From Bacilli bacterium (GTDB lineage: Bacteria; Bacillota_I; Bacilli_A; RF39; UBA660): a stretch of DNA of 41,057 nt. Below the pieces are notes generated by a model that saw nothing but the letters and a program-made list of their open reading frames with translations, was not told where the DNA came from and searched no databases. A program made the position numbers and the translations under genes. Shown here one piece after another: positions 17,460 to 24,831 of this stretch. Each line of letters opens with the position of its first letter. The first letter of the stretch is position 1. Where the stretch lies: positions 1-41,057 of the forward strand of contig CAKJXT010000031.1 in assembly GCA_918219625.1 (NCBI GenBank). Direction: 5' to 3'.

Positions 17460-18362
17460 ATGGATAAGACATTATTAATTATGGCTGCTGGTATGGGTAG
17501 TAGATTCGGAGGTTTAAAGCAAATTGAACCTGTTGGACCTAACGGTGAATTTATTATTGATTATTCAATTTATGATGCTGTTAAGGCTGGATTTACAAAA
17601 GTAGTTTTCGTAATTAAAGAAGAAAATTTTGAGATTTTTAAAGAAACTGTTGGAAATAGAGTTTCTAAGCATATTAAGGTTGAGTATGCATTTCAGGATA
17701 TGGATAAGTTGCCTATTGGATTTACTCGTCCTGCTGATCGTGAGAAACCATGGGGAACTTCTCATGCAATATTGGCTGCAAAGGATTTAATTCATGAAAA
17801 TTTTGCTATTATAAATGCTGATGATTTTTATGGTCGTGATGCATATTATGTTATGTCTAAATTTTTAGATGAAAAATACGACAGTAATATTTATTGTGTT
17901 GTTGGTTATAAATTAGGTAATACTTTGTCAGCAAATGGTTCTGTTAAGCGTGGTGTGTGTTATGAAGAAAATGGATTTTTGACTAGACTTATTGAGAGTA
18001 AAGTTGAAAGAATTGACAATGTTATTATTGCTAGTCCACTTGATGGTAGTGAATCTTTTAATGTTACAGAAGATACTTTAGTTAGTATGAATATGCTTGG
18101 ATTTAATACTAGTATATTTGATTATATTGAGGAAAATTTTCCTAAGTATTTAATCGCTCATATGGATGATATACTTAAGTGCGAATATTTAATTCCTGAT
18201 ACCGTTTTTGACGCGATGAAAAAGAATTTTTGTAAAGTTAAGTTATTGAGCACTTCTGCTAGATGGCAAGGCATAACTTATAGAGAGGATAAACAATTGG
18301 TTATTGATGAAATTAATGGATTAATAAATGAAGGGGTTTATCCAGCTAAATTATGGAATTAA
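17460..18362 (+). CDS. NTP-transferase family sugar nucleotidyltransferase
   Basis: A 300-aa cytosolic enzyme of the NTP_transferase fold that should couple a sugar-1-phosphate to a nucleotide. The N-terminal signature reads MAAGMGSRFGGLKQ (about residues 8-21), with PVGPNGEFIIDY next; GTSHAILAAKD and NADDFYG are the other active-site regions. The exact sugar and nucleotide cannot be told. ATG 17460 follows AGGTGT and begins 7 bp after ychF. Its 3' end overlaps the glycosyltransferase gene by 10 bp, suggesting a joint role in envelope glycan synthesis. Confidence 0.8.
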   Translation: MDKTLLIMAAGMGSRFGGLKQIEPVGPNGEFIIDYSIYDAVKAGFTKVVFVIKEENFEIFKETVGNRVSKHIKVEYAFQDMDKLPIGFTRPADREKPWGTSHAILAAKDLIHENFAIINADDFYGRDAYYVMSKFLDEKYDSNIYCVVGYKLGNTLSANGSVKRGVCYEENGFLTRLIESKVERIDNVIIASPLDGSESFNVTEDTLVSMNMLGFNTSIFDYIEENFPKYLIAHMDDILKCEYLIPDTVFDAMKKNFCKVKLLSTSARWQGITYREDKQLVIDEINGLINEGVYPAKLWN

Positions 18363-19741
18363 AATTATCTCAAAAGTTGTCTAATATTTTTGTTTATTTT
18401 TCTATAGTTGTTTTTGCTTTTGTTTTATTTCTTTATTTAATTTTTAATAATTTTATTTATATAGCTTTAGCATTTTTGATTGCTTTCTTTATTTCTAGAA
18501 GTTCAAAGATTAAACATTTTGGATTGGTATTATTTTTGGTAAGTTTTGTTGTTAGATTAATTTTTGTTATAGTTGCTGATTTTCCACAAATATATGATTT
18601 CGAAACTTTATTAGAAGCGTCTAAAATGTTTGCTGTTGGTGATTTTTCTTTTAATCAGTGGTGGCATTTTTATACGTGGGGATATCAAACAGGTTTTGTA
18701 ATTTATCAAGGTTTTTTACTTAAGCTATTTAATAGTGTATTTTTACTTAAGTTGTTGAATGTTATTTATTCTTCCTGCTTGGTTTATCTTGTTTATATGT
18801 TTGGTAAAAGAATTAGTGATGAGAAGAGTGCGAGGTTTGTATCGTTATTATATATGATTTTTCCTTTTTATATTTTTATGGATATAATTATGGCTAATCA
18901 TCATTTGGCAACTTTACTTATGTATTTGGGAATTTTGTTTTTAATTAAGAAAGATAAGAGTTTTAAGGATTATATTTTTGGTGGTATTTTATTAGCTCTA
19001 GGAAATATAATTAGACCAGAAAGCATAATTATTATTCTTTCTTTTCTGGTTTATGAATTCTTTTTACTTAATAAGAAAAAGATTATTAATACTATTGTAA
19101 GAGTTTGTGCATTTTTAGTTGTTTATTTTTCTATTGGATTTGGAGCGTCATTTTTAGTTATTAAGACTGGTGTCAATCCATCTGGTCTTCAAAATAAGGA
19201 TCCTTTATGGAAATTTATATTAGGTTTTAATCATGCTTCTTGTGGTTATTATGATGATTCTGATAGTCAGTATCAGGTTAATCGTGAGACGGAGCTTTTA
19301 ATTATAAAAGAGAGAGCTTTGTCTGATTTACCTAGAACAGGTAAATTAATGTTGTGTAAGATTAATCGTTTTTGGTTATCTTCAGGTCTTAATTTTGAAA
19401 CAGGTAGTTATTATAATAAAGAATTTAATATTTTAGGTTTTAATATTAAGTTTTCTGTTATAGAAGATATTGTTATGAATTTTAATAAACATATTCAAAT
19501 TACAGGATTAGTTTTATTCTTCATAGGTATATTTGTTAATAGGAAGAAGTTACCTAATGAGGCATTATTTTTACTTATTATGACTATGGTTACTTTCTTT
19601 GTGTTCTTGTTTATTGAAATACAACCTAGGTATGCATATTTTATTCATGTATCTATATTTATATTGGCTTCTATGGGTGTTAAATTTATATATGATTTTA
19701 TAAGTAAATTAAATATAAAATATTTAAAAAAGGTATTGTAA
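18353..19741 (+). CDS. GT-C fold membrane glycosyltransferase (GT39/ArnT-like)
   Basis: A 462-aa polytopic protein with about ten hydrophobic helices. The first extracytoplasmic loop carries acidic residues (FPQIYDFETLLEAS), as expected of lipid-phosphate-sugar dependent GT-C enzymes; NIIRPESIIIIL resembles the RPE motif seen in many GT39/PMT-like proteins. It probably transfers a sugar from a polyprenyl-phosphate donor to a surface acceptor. The start overlaps the nucleotidyltransferase gene and the stop overlaps the -35 of the rpsF promoter. It interrupts the usual ychF-rpsF adjacency. Confidence 0.7.
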   Translation: MELKLSQKLSNIFVYFSIVVFAFVLFLYLIFNNFIYIALAFLIAFFISRSSKIKHFGLVLFLVSFVVRLIFVIVADFPQIYDFETLLEASKMFAVGDFSFNQWWHFYTWGYQTGFVIYQGFLLKLFNSVFLLKLLNVIYSSCLVYLVYMFGKRISDEKSARFVSLLYMIFPFYIFMDIIMANHHLATLLMYLGILFLIKKDKSFKDYIFGGILLALGNIIRPESIIIILSFLVYEFFLLNKKKIINTIVRVCAFLVVYFSIGFGASFLVIKTGVNPSGLQNKDPLWKFILGFNHASCGYYDDSDSQYQVNRETELLIIKERALSDLPRTGKLMLCKINRFWLSSGLNFETGSYYNKEFNILGFNIKFSVIEDIVMNFNKHIQITGLVLFFIGIFVNRKKLPNEALFLLIMTMVTFFVFLFIEIQPRYAYFIHVSIFILASMGVKFIYDFISKLNIKYLKKVL

Positions 19742-19764
19742 AATATCTTTTTATTTGTTATAAT
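19736..19764 (+). promoter_or_regulatory. Promoter of rpsF-ssb-rpsR
   Basis: TTGTAA (19736-19741, overlapping the upstream stop codon), 17-bp spacer, TATAAT (19759-19764) preceded by TGT (extended -10). Transcription would start near 19771. Confidence 0.7.
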
Positions 19765-19766
19765 TA

Positions 19767-19831
19767 CTTCCGAGTATTTATTACTCCTTGCTTAATTTTG
19801 TTAAGCCGGTAGACCAAAGGGAGGTGTAGAA
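19767..19831 (+). ncRNA. Structured rpsF leader, candidate S6:S18 autoregulatory motif
   Basis: Between promoter and rpsF lie two hairpins: GAGTA/TACTC (19772-19776 with 19782-19786) and CTTAA/TTAAG (19791-19795 with 19801-19805). A CCG occurs at 19770-19772 and CCGGTAGACC at 19806-19815, just before the AAGGGAGG site. CTTCC at 19767-19771 could pair with GGGAG of the ribosome binding site. Position and CCG elements fit the known S6:S18-binding leader found before many rpsF genes, where the protein pair represses its own mRNA. The assignment is from position and motif, not alignment. Confidence 0.5.
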
Positions 19832-20119
19832 ATGAAAAATTATGAAATAATGTTCATTGTTAAAACTACTATTGGGGAAGATGAAGTTAAAGCTACTTCT
19901 AAGAAATTCCAAGATATTTTAACTAATGACGGAGCTAAGATTGTTGATTTTAATGAAATGGGTCAAAAGGAATTAGCTTATGAAATTAAAGATTGCAAAA
20001 CTGGTTTTTACTTTGTAATTACTTGTGAAGCTACTGATAAGACTGTTAAAGAGTTTGATCGTTTAGCTGCAATCGATAGTAATATATTAAGACATTTAAT
20101 TATTAATAAAGAAAAATAA
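19832..20119 (+). CDS. rpsF: 30S ribosomal protein S6
   Basis: A 95-aa protein of the 30S platform that binds with S18. MKNYEIMFIVKT at the start and LAYEIKDCKTGFYFVITCEA in the middle are typical; the C-terminus RHLIINKEK lacks the long acidic tail of some bacteria. It heads the conserved rpsF-ssb-rpsR operon and is likely autoregulated through its leader. Confidence 0.97.
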   Translation: MKNYEIMFIVKTTIGEDEVKATSKKFQDILTNDGAKIVDFNEMGQKELAYEIKDCKTGFYFVITCEATDKTVKEFDRLAAIDSNILRHLIINKEK

Positions 20120-20130
20120 TGAGGTAAAGT

Positions 20131-20583
20131 ATGAATAGAGTAACTTTAGTTGGTAGATTAACTGCTAAGCCTGAGCTTAGATATACAGGATCTAATTTAC
20201 CTTATGCAAGATTTACTGTTGCAGTAAATAGAAATTTTAGAAGTAATGATGGTCAAACAGAGGCTGATTTTATAAGTGTTATTGTTTGGAGAAAGCAAGC
20301 TGAAAATGTTTGTAATTTCTTAGATAAAGGTAGACTTGTTTCAGTTGACGGTAGACTACAAACAGGAAGTTATACTGATAAGGATGGAAATCGTAGATTT
20401 ACTACTGATGTAGTTGCTGATAGTGTTCAATTTTTGGAAAGTAGAAATTCTAGAAGTGAAGGTGCTGTTAGTGATGGTCCTAGTCCTTATGATTATCAAG
20501 ATGCTCCTGATGTAAATGTTTCTGATGATCCATTTGCTGATTTTGGAGATAGTGTTTCAATTGATGATAACTTCTTAGATTAA
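20131..20583 (+). CDS. ssb: Single-stranded DNA-binding protein
   Basis: A 150-aa SSB with an OB fold over about residues 1-107 ([56 protein letters not shown]) and a short acidic tail. It coats single-stranded DNA in replication and repair. The C-terminal tip reads SIDDNFLD instead of the usual DDDLPF-type tip that docks partner proteins. It follows rpsF by 11 bp with a GAGGTAAAGT site. Confidence 0.95.
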   Translation: MNRVTLVGRLTAKPELRYTGSNLPYARFTVAVNRNFRSNDGQTEADFISVIVWRKQAENVCNFLDKGRLVSVDGRLQTGSYTDKDGNRRFTTDVVADSVQFLESRNSRSEGAVSDGPSPYDYQDAPDVNVSDDPFADFGDSVSIDDNFLD

Positions 20584-20597
20584 GAGGAGGATATATA

Positions 20598-20816
20598 ATG
20601 GCAGAGTTTTATAGAAAAAAGAAAAAAGTTTGTCCAATGTGTGCTGGTAAAGATGTAGATTACAAGAATTATGATGTTATTAGTAAGTTTGTAAGTAAAG
20701 ATAAGGCTAAGATTTTACCAAGAAGAGTAACTGGATGTTGTGCTGAACATCAAAGATTTGCTGCTCTTCAAGTTAAAAGAGCACGTTTTATGGCAATACT
20801 TCCATTTGTTAAGTAA
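20598..20816 (+). CDS. rpsR: 30S ribosomal protein S18, zinc-binding type
   Basis: A 72-aa platform protein partnered with S6. KVCPMCAGK plus TGCCAEHQRF supply the cysteine/histidine set of the C+ (zinc) form, a type whose zinc-free paralogue can replace it under zinc starvation. RFMAILPFVK ends the protein. AAGAGGAGG precedes the ATG. Confidence 0.97.
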   Translation: MAEFYRKKKKVCPMCAGKDVDYKNYDVISKFVSKDKAKILPRRVTGCCAEHQRFAALQVKRARFMAILPFVK

Positions 20817-20821
20817 TTTGT

Positions 20822-20851
20822 AAAGATAGTTTTTTATAACTATCTTTTTTT
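20822..20851 (+). terminator. Rho-independent terminator of rpsF-ssb-rpsR
   Basis: AAAGATAGTT (20822-20831), 6-nt loop, AACTATCTTT (20838-20847), T run to 20851. The bases 20852-20923 after it show no gene. Confidence 0.85.
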
Positions 20852-20923
20852 GTTGATTATTTTTAATATGTATGTTATTATTTAGTTAAATAGAAGGATA
20901 GTTATTTAGATATTTTTATTCTT

Positions 20924-20956
20924 TTGCAGCCATATTGTGTTTTTATGCATATTATA
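20924..20956 (+). promoter_or_regulatory. Atypical promoter-like box 1: TTGCAG, 18 bp, CATATTATA
   Basis: TTGCAG (20924-20929), 18 bp, CATATTA (20948-20954) preceded by TG and forming the palindrome ATGCAT (20945-20950). The same arrangement recurs at 21779-21809. The -10-like CATATTA differs from the TATAAT boxes elsewhere and resembles those used by sporulation sigma factors. Confidence 0.45.
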
Positions 20957-20979
20957 GGTGAGATTAAGGAGGAGATTTT

Positions 20980-21756
20980 ATGGAATGGAAGAGAGAGGTT
21001 AATACTAATTTAGGTATTACAATTATTTTAGTTTTTGCTGCACTTTTTACTATTGTTGATTTTTATGTTGTGTGTTCTCATATTGATGGTTATCCATTTA
21101 ATGAGTTAAGTGGTAATACTGTTGAGGATAAGAAAGTTATTGATGAAGAATTTATCGTACGAGATGATTATATTTTATTATATGATAAAGACGGTATAAA
21201 GATAGAATATAATAGAAAGGGTGAAGATGGTAGTGAATATCGTCCTAGAATTATTTTTAATGGAACTGGTGTAGTTTTAGATGGTGTGTTACAAAAGTTA
21301 AAGATATTAGATGATAATTATTTATTTGCTGTTTATGGTGGCCCTTCTGGCGATAGTCATCCTGCATCTTTTTCTATATTTGATTTATATGGAAATAGTA
21401 TAACTGATGTTAATAAATTAAGTTTAGATTCTTCATTGAATGTTTTATATGCTGATATGAGCAATAACATAATTACTTATCACGGTTCACCATTTAATTC
21501 AAATGTCGAATATTTTTGTAAAGGGTTAATTAATAAGGGAGCTCAGCAGGAGGAATATGATGATTATTATAATCGCTTATATTATGTTAAAGAGACTTAT
21601 ACATATATAGGTAATGGTATGATATCAAAGACTAACCGTGTTGAAAAAACAGTGTTAGATTATATGAAAGAAAATTTTGGTTATGATAATTGTCAAGATG
21701 CCATAGAAAATGTTGATTCTTGGAGAGATAAAGATATATATAATTTATTTAAATAA
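20980..21756 (+). CDS. Unrecognised membrane-anchored protein (258 aa)
   Basis: One hydrophobic helix near the N-terminus (about residues 11-33, LGITIILVFAALFTIVDFYV) is followed by ~225 mostly polar residues, so a single-pass protein with a large extracytoplasmic domain is likely. The ectodomain alternates beta-like stretches (DDYILLYDKDGIKIEYN; NYLFAVYGGPSGDSH; SFSIFDLYGNSI), perhaps a beta-propeller or beta-sandwich, but no family is recognised. The start follows AAGGAGGAG. Its N-terminal anchor resembles that of the next gene and both share a promoter-like box. It lies between rpsR and the S10 operon. Confidence 0.72.
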   Translation: MEWKREVNTNLGITIILVFAALFTIVDFYVVCSHIDGYPFNELSGNTVEDKKVIDEEFIVRDDYILLYDKDGIKIEYNRKGEDGSEYRPRIIFNGTGVVLDGVLQKLKILDDNYLFAVYGGPSGDSHPASFSIFDLYGNSITDVNKLSLDSSLNVLYADMSNNIITYHGSPFNSNVEYFCKGLINKGAQQEEYDDYYNRLYYVKETYTYIGNGMISKTNRVEKTVLDYMKENFGYDNCQDAIENVDSWRDKDIYNLFK

Positions 21757-21778
21757 AATGAGATTAATTTCTTGTTTT

Positions 21779-21809
21779 TTGCAACTATTTAGTATTTATA
21801 TGCATATTA
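21779..21809 (+). promoter_or_regulatory. Atypical promoter-like box 2: TTGCAA, 18 bp, CATATTA
   Basis: TTGCAA (21779-21784), 18 bp, CATATTA (21803-21809) preceded by TG within ATGCAT, matching box 1 in both elements and spacing. Confidence 0.45.
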
Positions 21810-21832
21810 AAGGTAGATAGGGGATGAAAATT

Positions 21833-22621
21833 ATGGATTTTAAAAAGATATTTACTTCTAAAATTGGAATTGCAATTATATTTGTTGTTATTACCGTTTT
21901 AGCAATATTAGGATTTAGTGTTATATGTAAACGTGGCGGAAGCTATATGTTTAGAGATAGGCGAGGAGAGGTTAAAGAGAATTTCCAAAATGGGGAAAAG
22001 GTATTTGATTTATCTGAGGATGATAATACTGATGTTAAGAATGAAGATGAAGGAGCAATTACTGTTGATGAAAATGATATGAGTCATTATGTTATTAGCG
22101 ATGATATTTCTTATGACGATATATATAAAGACAAAAATGTTTTGGATTCTAATATGAACATTAGAACCGTTAAAGATCAGGTTTTTCTTGGTGATGGTTA
22201 TTTTGGCTTTTTAAGTGTTGATAATGGTATCCTTAATATGTATATAAATAGATATTCTTTTAAAGATGGTATTACTTATAGAGATGCTGATTTTGAAACT
22301 GTTTACCTTTCGCATTCTTTTGATGGTGAGAATGTGAAATATATATATTATAATTATTTTCAACCATCAGGTGGTGTTGTTATTTGGGCATTGACTGATG
22401 CTGGTAATGTATATCTTAATAATTTTAAACGTTTTTATTCTGGTGATGTTTTTAATACGTATTTTTTTGATAGTTTTGAAAAAAAATTTAATAATGTTGT
22501 CGATTTAAGAATTATAGAAAATGTTTACACTGATGAATTTTGTCCTAATAGTTGTACTTTAAAAGATTTGGCTATTGTTGGAAATGGGCAACCAATAGAA
22601 ATATCTAGATGGGGTAATTAG
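21833..22621 (+). CDS. Unrecognised membrane-anchored protein (262 aa)
   Basis: Single hydrophobic helix (about residues 10-29, IGIAIIFVVITVLAILGFSV), a short basic stretch (KRGGSYMFRDRRGE), a strongly acidic linker (DLSEDDNTDVKNEDEGAI), then a ~160-residue ectodomain with tyrosine- and aromatic-rich beta-like segments. No family is recognised. ATG 21833 is preferred over ATG 21824 because GGGG (21820-21823) abuts the latter but is well spaced for the former. The anchor and promoter box are like those of the preceding gene, so the two are probably distant paralogues or co-regulated. A terminator hairpin overlaps the stop. Confidence 0.72.
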   Translation: MDFKKIFTSKIGIAIIFVVITVLAILGFSVICKRGGSYMFRDRRGEVKENFQNGEKVFDLSEDDNTDVKNEDEGAITVDENDMSHYVISDDISYDDIYKDKNVLDSNMNIRTVKDQVFLGDGYFGFLSVDNGILNMYINRYSFKDGITYRDADFETVYLSHSFDGENVKYIYYNYFQPSGGVVIWALTDAGNVYLNNFKRFYSGDVFNTYFFDSFEKKFNNVVDLRIIENVYTDEFCPNSCTLKDLAIVGNGQPIEISRWGN

Positions 22622-22637
22622 TACTCCATTTTTTTTT
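22609..22637 (+). terminator. Rho-independent terminator before the S10 operon
   Basis: ATGGGGTA (22609-22616), loop ATTAG, TACTCCAT (22622-22629) with one G-T pair, then T to 22637. It encloses the stop codon of the preceding gene. Confidence 0.75.
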
Positions 22638-22642
22638 GTTTG

Positions 22643-22669
22643 AAAAAAATTAAAAAAAGTTTAAAAAAA
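22643..22669 (+). promoter_or_regulatory. Three phased A7 tracts (UP element / curved DNA) upstream of the S10 promoter
   Basis: Runs of seven A lie at 22643-22649, 22652-22658 and 22663-22669, with centres 9 and 11 bp apart, close to one helical turn. They end 3 bp before the -35 hexamer. Such phasing gives intrinsic curvature and fits the UP elements that strengthen ribosomal promoters. Confidence 0.6.
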
Positions 22670-22672
22670 GTG

Positions 22673-22701
22673 TTGATTTTCAATACTATATTCGGTATAA
22701 T
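22673..22701 (+). promoter_or_regulatory. Main promoter of the S10-spc-alpha operon
   Basis: TTGATT (22673-22678), 17-bp spacer, TATAAT (22696-22701), just downstream of the phased A tracts. Expected start near 22708. Confidence 0.75.
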
Positions 22702-22707
22702 GTTGAA

Positions 22708-22834
22708 TGTGTGGCATGCATTGATGTGTGAGGTTGCTGATACACTAGGTTAAGTTGTTAAAAAATTTATGCTTAGCATCAGGTTTTTACACGGAGCAAG
22801 TCTATACTAGGATATAGGCGAAGGGAGGATACAT
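22708..22834 (+). ncRNA. S10-operon leader RNA, candidate ribosomal-protein-responsive element
   Basis: The ~127-nt leader can fold into an extended stem: GTGT (22726-22729) with ACAC (22789-22792), CTGAT (22737-22741) with ATCAG (22778-22782), and TAAG (22751-22754) with CTTA (22772-22775). A second hairpin, CTATA (22802-22806) with TATAG (22813-22817), stands just before the GGGAGG site. The length and nesting are unlike the minimal leaders elsewhere in the window. Ribosomal-protein feedback on S10 leaders is known in other bacteria; which protein acts here is unknown. Confidence 0.55.
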
Positions 22835-23143
22835 ATGTCTAATACTAAGGTTCGTATTAAGTTGAGAGCATATGATCACAAGATTTTAGATAATGCTTGT
22901 GCTAAAATAATCGAAACTGTTAAAAGAACTGGTGGAGAAGTTAGCGGTCCTATTCCACTTCCAACTGAAGTAGAAAAGATCACTATCTTAAGAGCTGTTC
23001 ACAAGTACAAAGATTCTCGTGAACAATTCGAAAAAAGAACACATAAAAGACTAATTGATGTAATCAATCCAAGTAAGGAAACTGTTGAGGCTTTAACTCA
23101 TCTAGATATTCCAAGTGGTGTTGACATCAAAATTAAATTATAG
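22835..23143 (+). CDS. rpsJ: 30S ribosomal protein S10 (NusE)
   Basis: A 102-aa protein of the 30S head that also acts with NusB in transcription antitermination. [15 protein letters not shown], the loop [13 protein letters not shown] and C-terminal [14 protein letters not shown] are diagnostic. First gene of the fused S10-spc-alpha operon. Confidence 0.98.
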   Translation: MSNTKVRIKLRAYDHKILDNACAKIIETVKRTGGEVSGPIPLPTEVEKITILRAVHKYKDSREQFEKRTHKRLIDVINPSKETVEALTHLDIPSGVDIKIKL

Positions 23144-23154
23144 GAGGAGAATTT

Positions 23155-23907
23155 ATGAAAAAAGGAATCTTAGGTCGTAAATTAGGAATGACTCAAGTAT
23201 TTACTAAATCTGGTAAATTGATTCCTGTAACTGTTATTTCGGTTGAACCTAATGTTGTTACTCAAATTAAGACAGTTGAAAATGATGGTTATGAGGCTAT
23301 TCAATTAGGATTTGATACAAAGAGAGAAAAGTTAGCGACTAAAGCTTCTATTGGTCATACCAATAAAGCAAACACTACACCTAAGCGCTTCTTTAAAGAA
23401 ATTAGAGGTGTTGAGGTAAGCAACTATACTTTAGGTCAAGAAATCTCATGTGATATTTTTGAGGCTGGAGAAGTAGTTGATGTTACTGGAACTACAAAAG
23501 GTCATGGGTTCCAAGGTGTTATTAAGAGACACGGACAAAGTAGAGGACCTATGGGACATGGTTCACATTATCACAGAAGACCTGGATCAATGGGTACTAT
23601 GAGACCAATGCGTGTTTTTAAAGGTAAAAAATTACCTGGACATATGGGAGTTTTAACTGTTACAATTCAAAACTTAGAGATTGTTGCAGTAGATAAAGAA
23701 AATAATGTAATTTTAGTTAAAGGAAATGTTCCTGGACCAAAGAAGTCATTGGTTGTTATTCAAACATCTGTTAAGACTCCTGGAAAGGTTAATCCTGCTG
23801 AAGAATTAATTTCTTATGTAGAAGAGACTCCAGTAGTTGAGGAAACTGTAGTAGAAGAAGCTGTTGCTGAAGTAACTGAAGAACCTGCTACAGAGAGTGC
23901 TGAATAG
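23155..23907 (+). CDS. rplC: 50S ribosomal protein L3 with acidic C-terminal extension
   Basis: Early-assembly 50S protein near the peptidyl-transferase centre. [16 protein letters not shown] at the start and the central loop with [17 protein letters not shown] are typical. The core ends around residue 215; residues 216-250 form an added tail dominated by Glu, Val, Thr and Ala ([13 protein letters not shown] and so on), absent from the ~209-aa standard form. The ORF then ends normally, 11 bp before rplD. Confidence 0.97.
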   Translation: MKKGILGRKLGMTQVFTKSGKLIPVTVISVEPNVVTQIKTVENDGYEAIQLGFDTKREKLATKASIGHTNKANTTPKRFFKEIRGVEVSNYTLGQEISCDIFEAGEVVDVTGTTKGHGFQGVIKRHGQSRGPMGHGSHYHRRPGSMGTMRPMRVFKGKKLPGHMGVLTVTIQNLEIVAVDKENNVILVKGNVPGPKKSLVVIQTSVKTPGKVNPAEELISYVEETPVVEETVVEEAVAEVTEEPATESAE

Positions 23908-23918
23908 GAGGAATTAGA

Positions 23919-24542
23919 ATGGGTAAATTATCTGTTTTAAATGTTAAAGGTGAAAAGAAAAGCGATATTTCTTTAAATAAAGAATTATGGGCTATTGAAC
24001 CAAATGACGCGGTTTTATATGACGCAATTACATTATCAAGAAACTCTTTAAGACAAGGTACAGCAAGTACTAAAACACGTAGTGAAGTAAGTGGTGGAGG
24101 AGCTAAACCATGGAGACAAAAAGGTACAGGTAAAGCTCGTCAAGGAAGTACAAGAGCACCACATTGGAGACATGGTGGAATCGTTTTTGGACCACATCCT
24201 AGAGATTACGATAAGAAAATGAATCGTAAAGAAAGAAGATTAGCTTTAAAGTCAGCATTAGCTTATAAAGCAATTGATAACGAATTAGTAGTTATTGATG
24301 AATTTAAGTTAGAAAGTGCTAAGACTAAAGAAGTTGTAAGTATTTTAAATAATTTAAAAGTTAGCAAGAACGTATTAATCGTTGTTGATGAGTTAGATGA
24401 AAATATGGTATTAGCTACTCGTAACTTAAGTAATGTTATTTTACTTGAAGCTAGTGAAATAAATGTATTAGACATTATATCTGCTGATTACATGGTTGTT
24501 ACTGAAAAAGCTATCAAGATGATAGAGGAGGTGCTTGTTTAA
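23919..24542 (+). CDS. rplD: 50S ribosomal protein L4
   Basis: 207-aa protein lining the exit tunnel. The basic tunnel loop is visible ([19 protein letters not shown], about residues 58-76). In some bacteria L4 also represses the S10 operon through its leader; whether that holds here is unknown. Its stop codon shares a base with the rplW start (TAATG). Confidence 0.97.
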   Translation: MGKLSVLNVKGEKKSDISLNKELWAIEPNDAVLYDAITLSRNSLRQGTASTKTRSEVSGGGAKPWRQKGTGKARQGSTRAPHWRHGGIVFGPHPRDYDKKMNRKERRLALKSALAYKAIDNELVVIDEFKLESAKTKEVVSILNNLKVSKNVLIVVDELDENMVLATRNLSNVILLEASEINVLDIISADYMVVTEKAIKMIEEVLV

Positions 24543-24820
24543 TGAGTAATTATAGAGATGTTATTAAAGCACCAATTATTACTGAAAAGAGTTCTGATTT
24601 AGCTAAGAACAATACTATAGTATTTAGTGTTGATGTTAAAGCTAATAAAACTCAAATCAAACAAGCTGTTGAAAAAATATTCAACGTTAAGGTAGAAAAA
24701 GTTAACACAGTTAACGTTAAACCAAAGAAAAAAAGAGTTGGTCGTTATGTTGGTAAGACTAACAAAGTTAAAAAAGCAATTGTTAAATTATGTGAAGGAA
24801 GTTCTATTGAACTTAACTAA
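24542..24820 (+). CDS. rplW: 50S ribosomal protein L23
   Basis: 92-aa protein at the tunnel exit, docking site for trigger factor and [18 protein letters not shown] begins the protein and [18 protein letters not shown] is the conserved basic loop. Start overlaps the rplD stop, favouring coupled translation; GAGGTG lies upstream. Confidence 0.97.
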   Translation: MSNYRDVIKAPIITEKSSDLAKNNTIVFSVDVKANKTQIKQAVEKIFNVKVEKVNTVNVKPKKKRVGRYVGKTNKVKKAIVKLCEGSSIELN

Positions 24821-24831
24821 GGAGGGTATAT

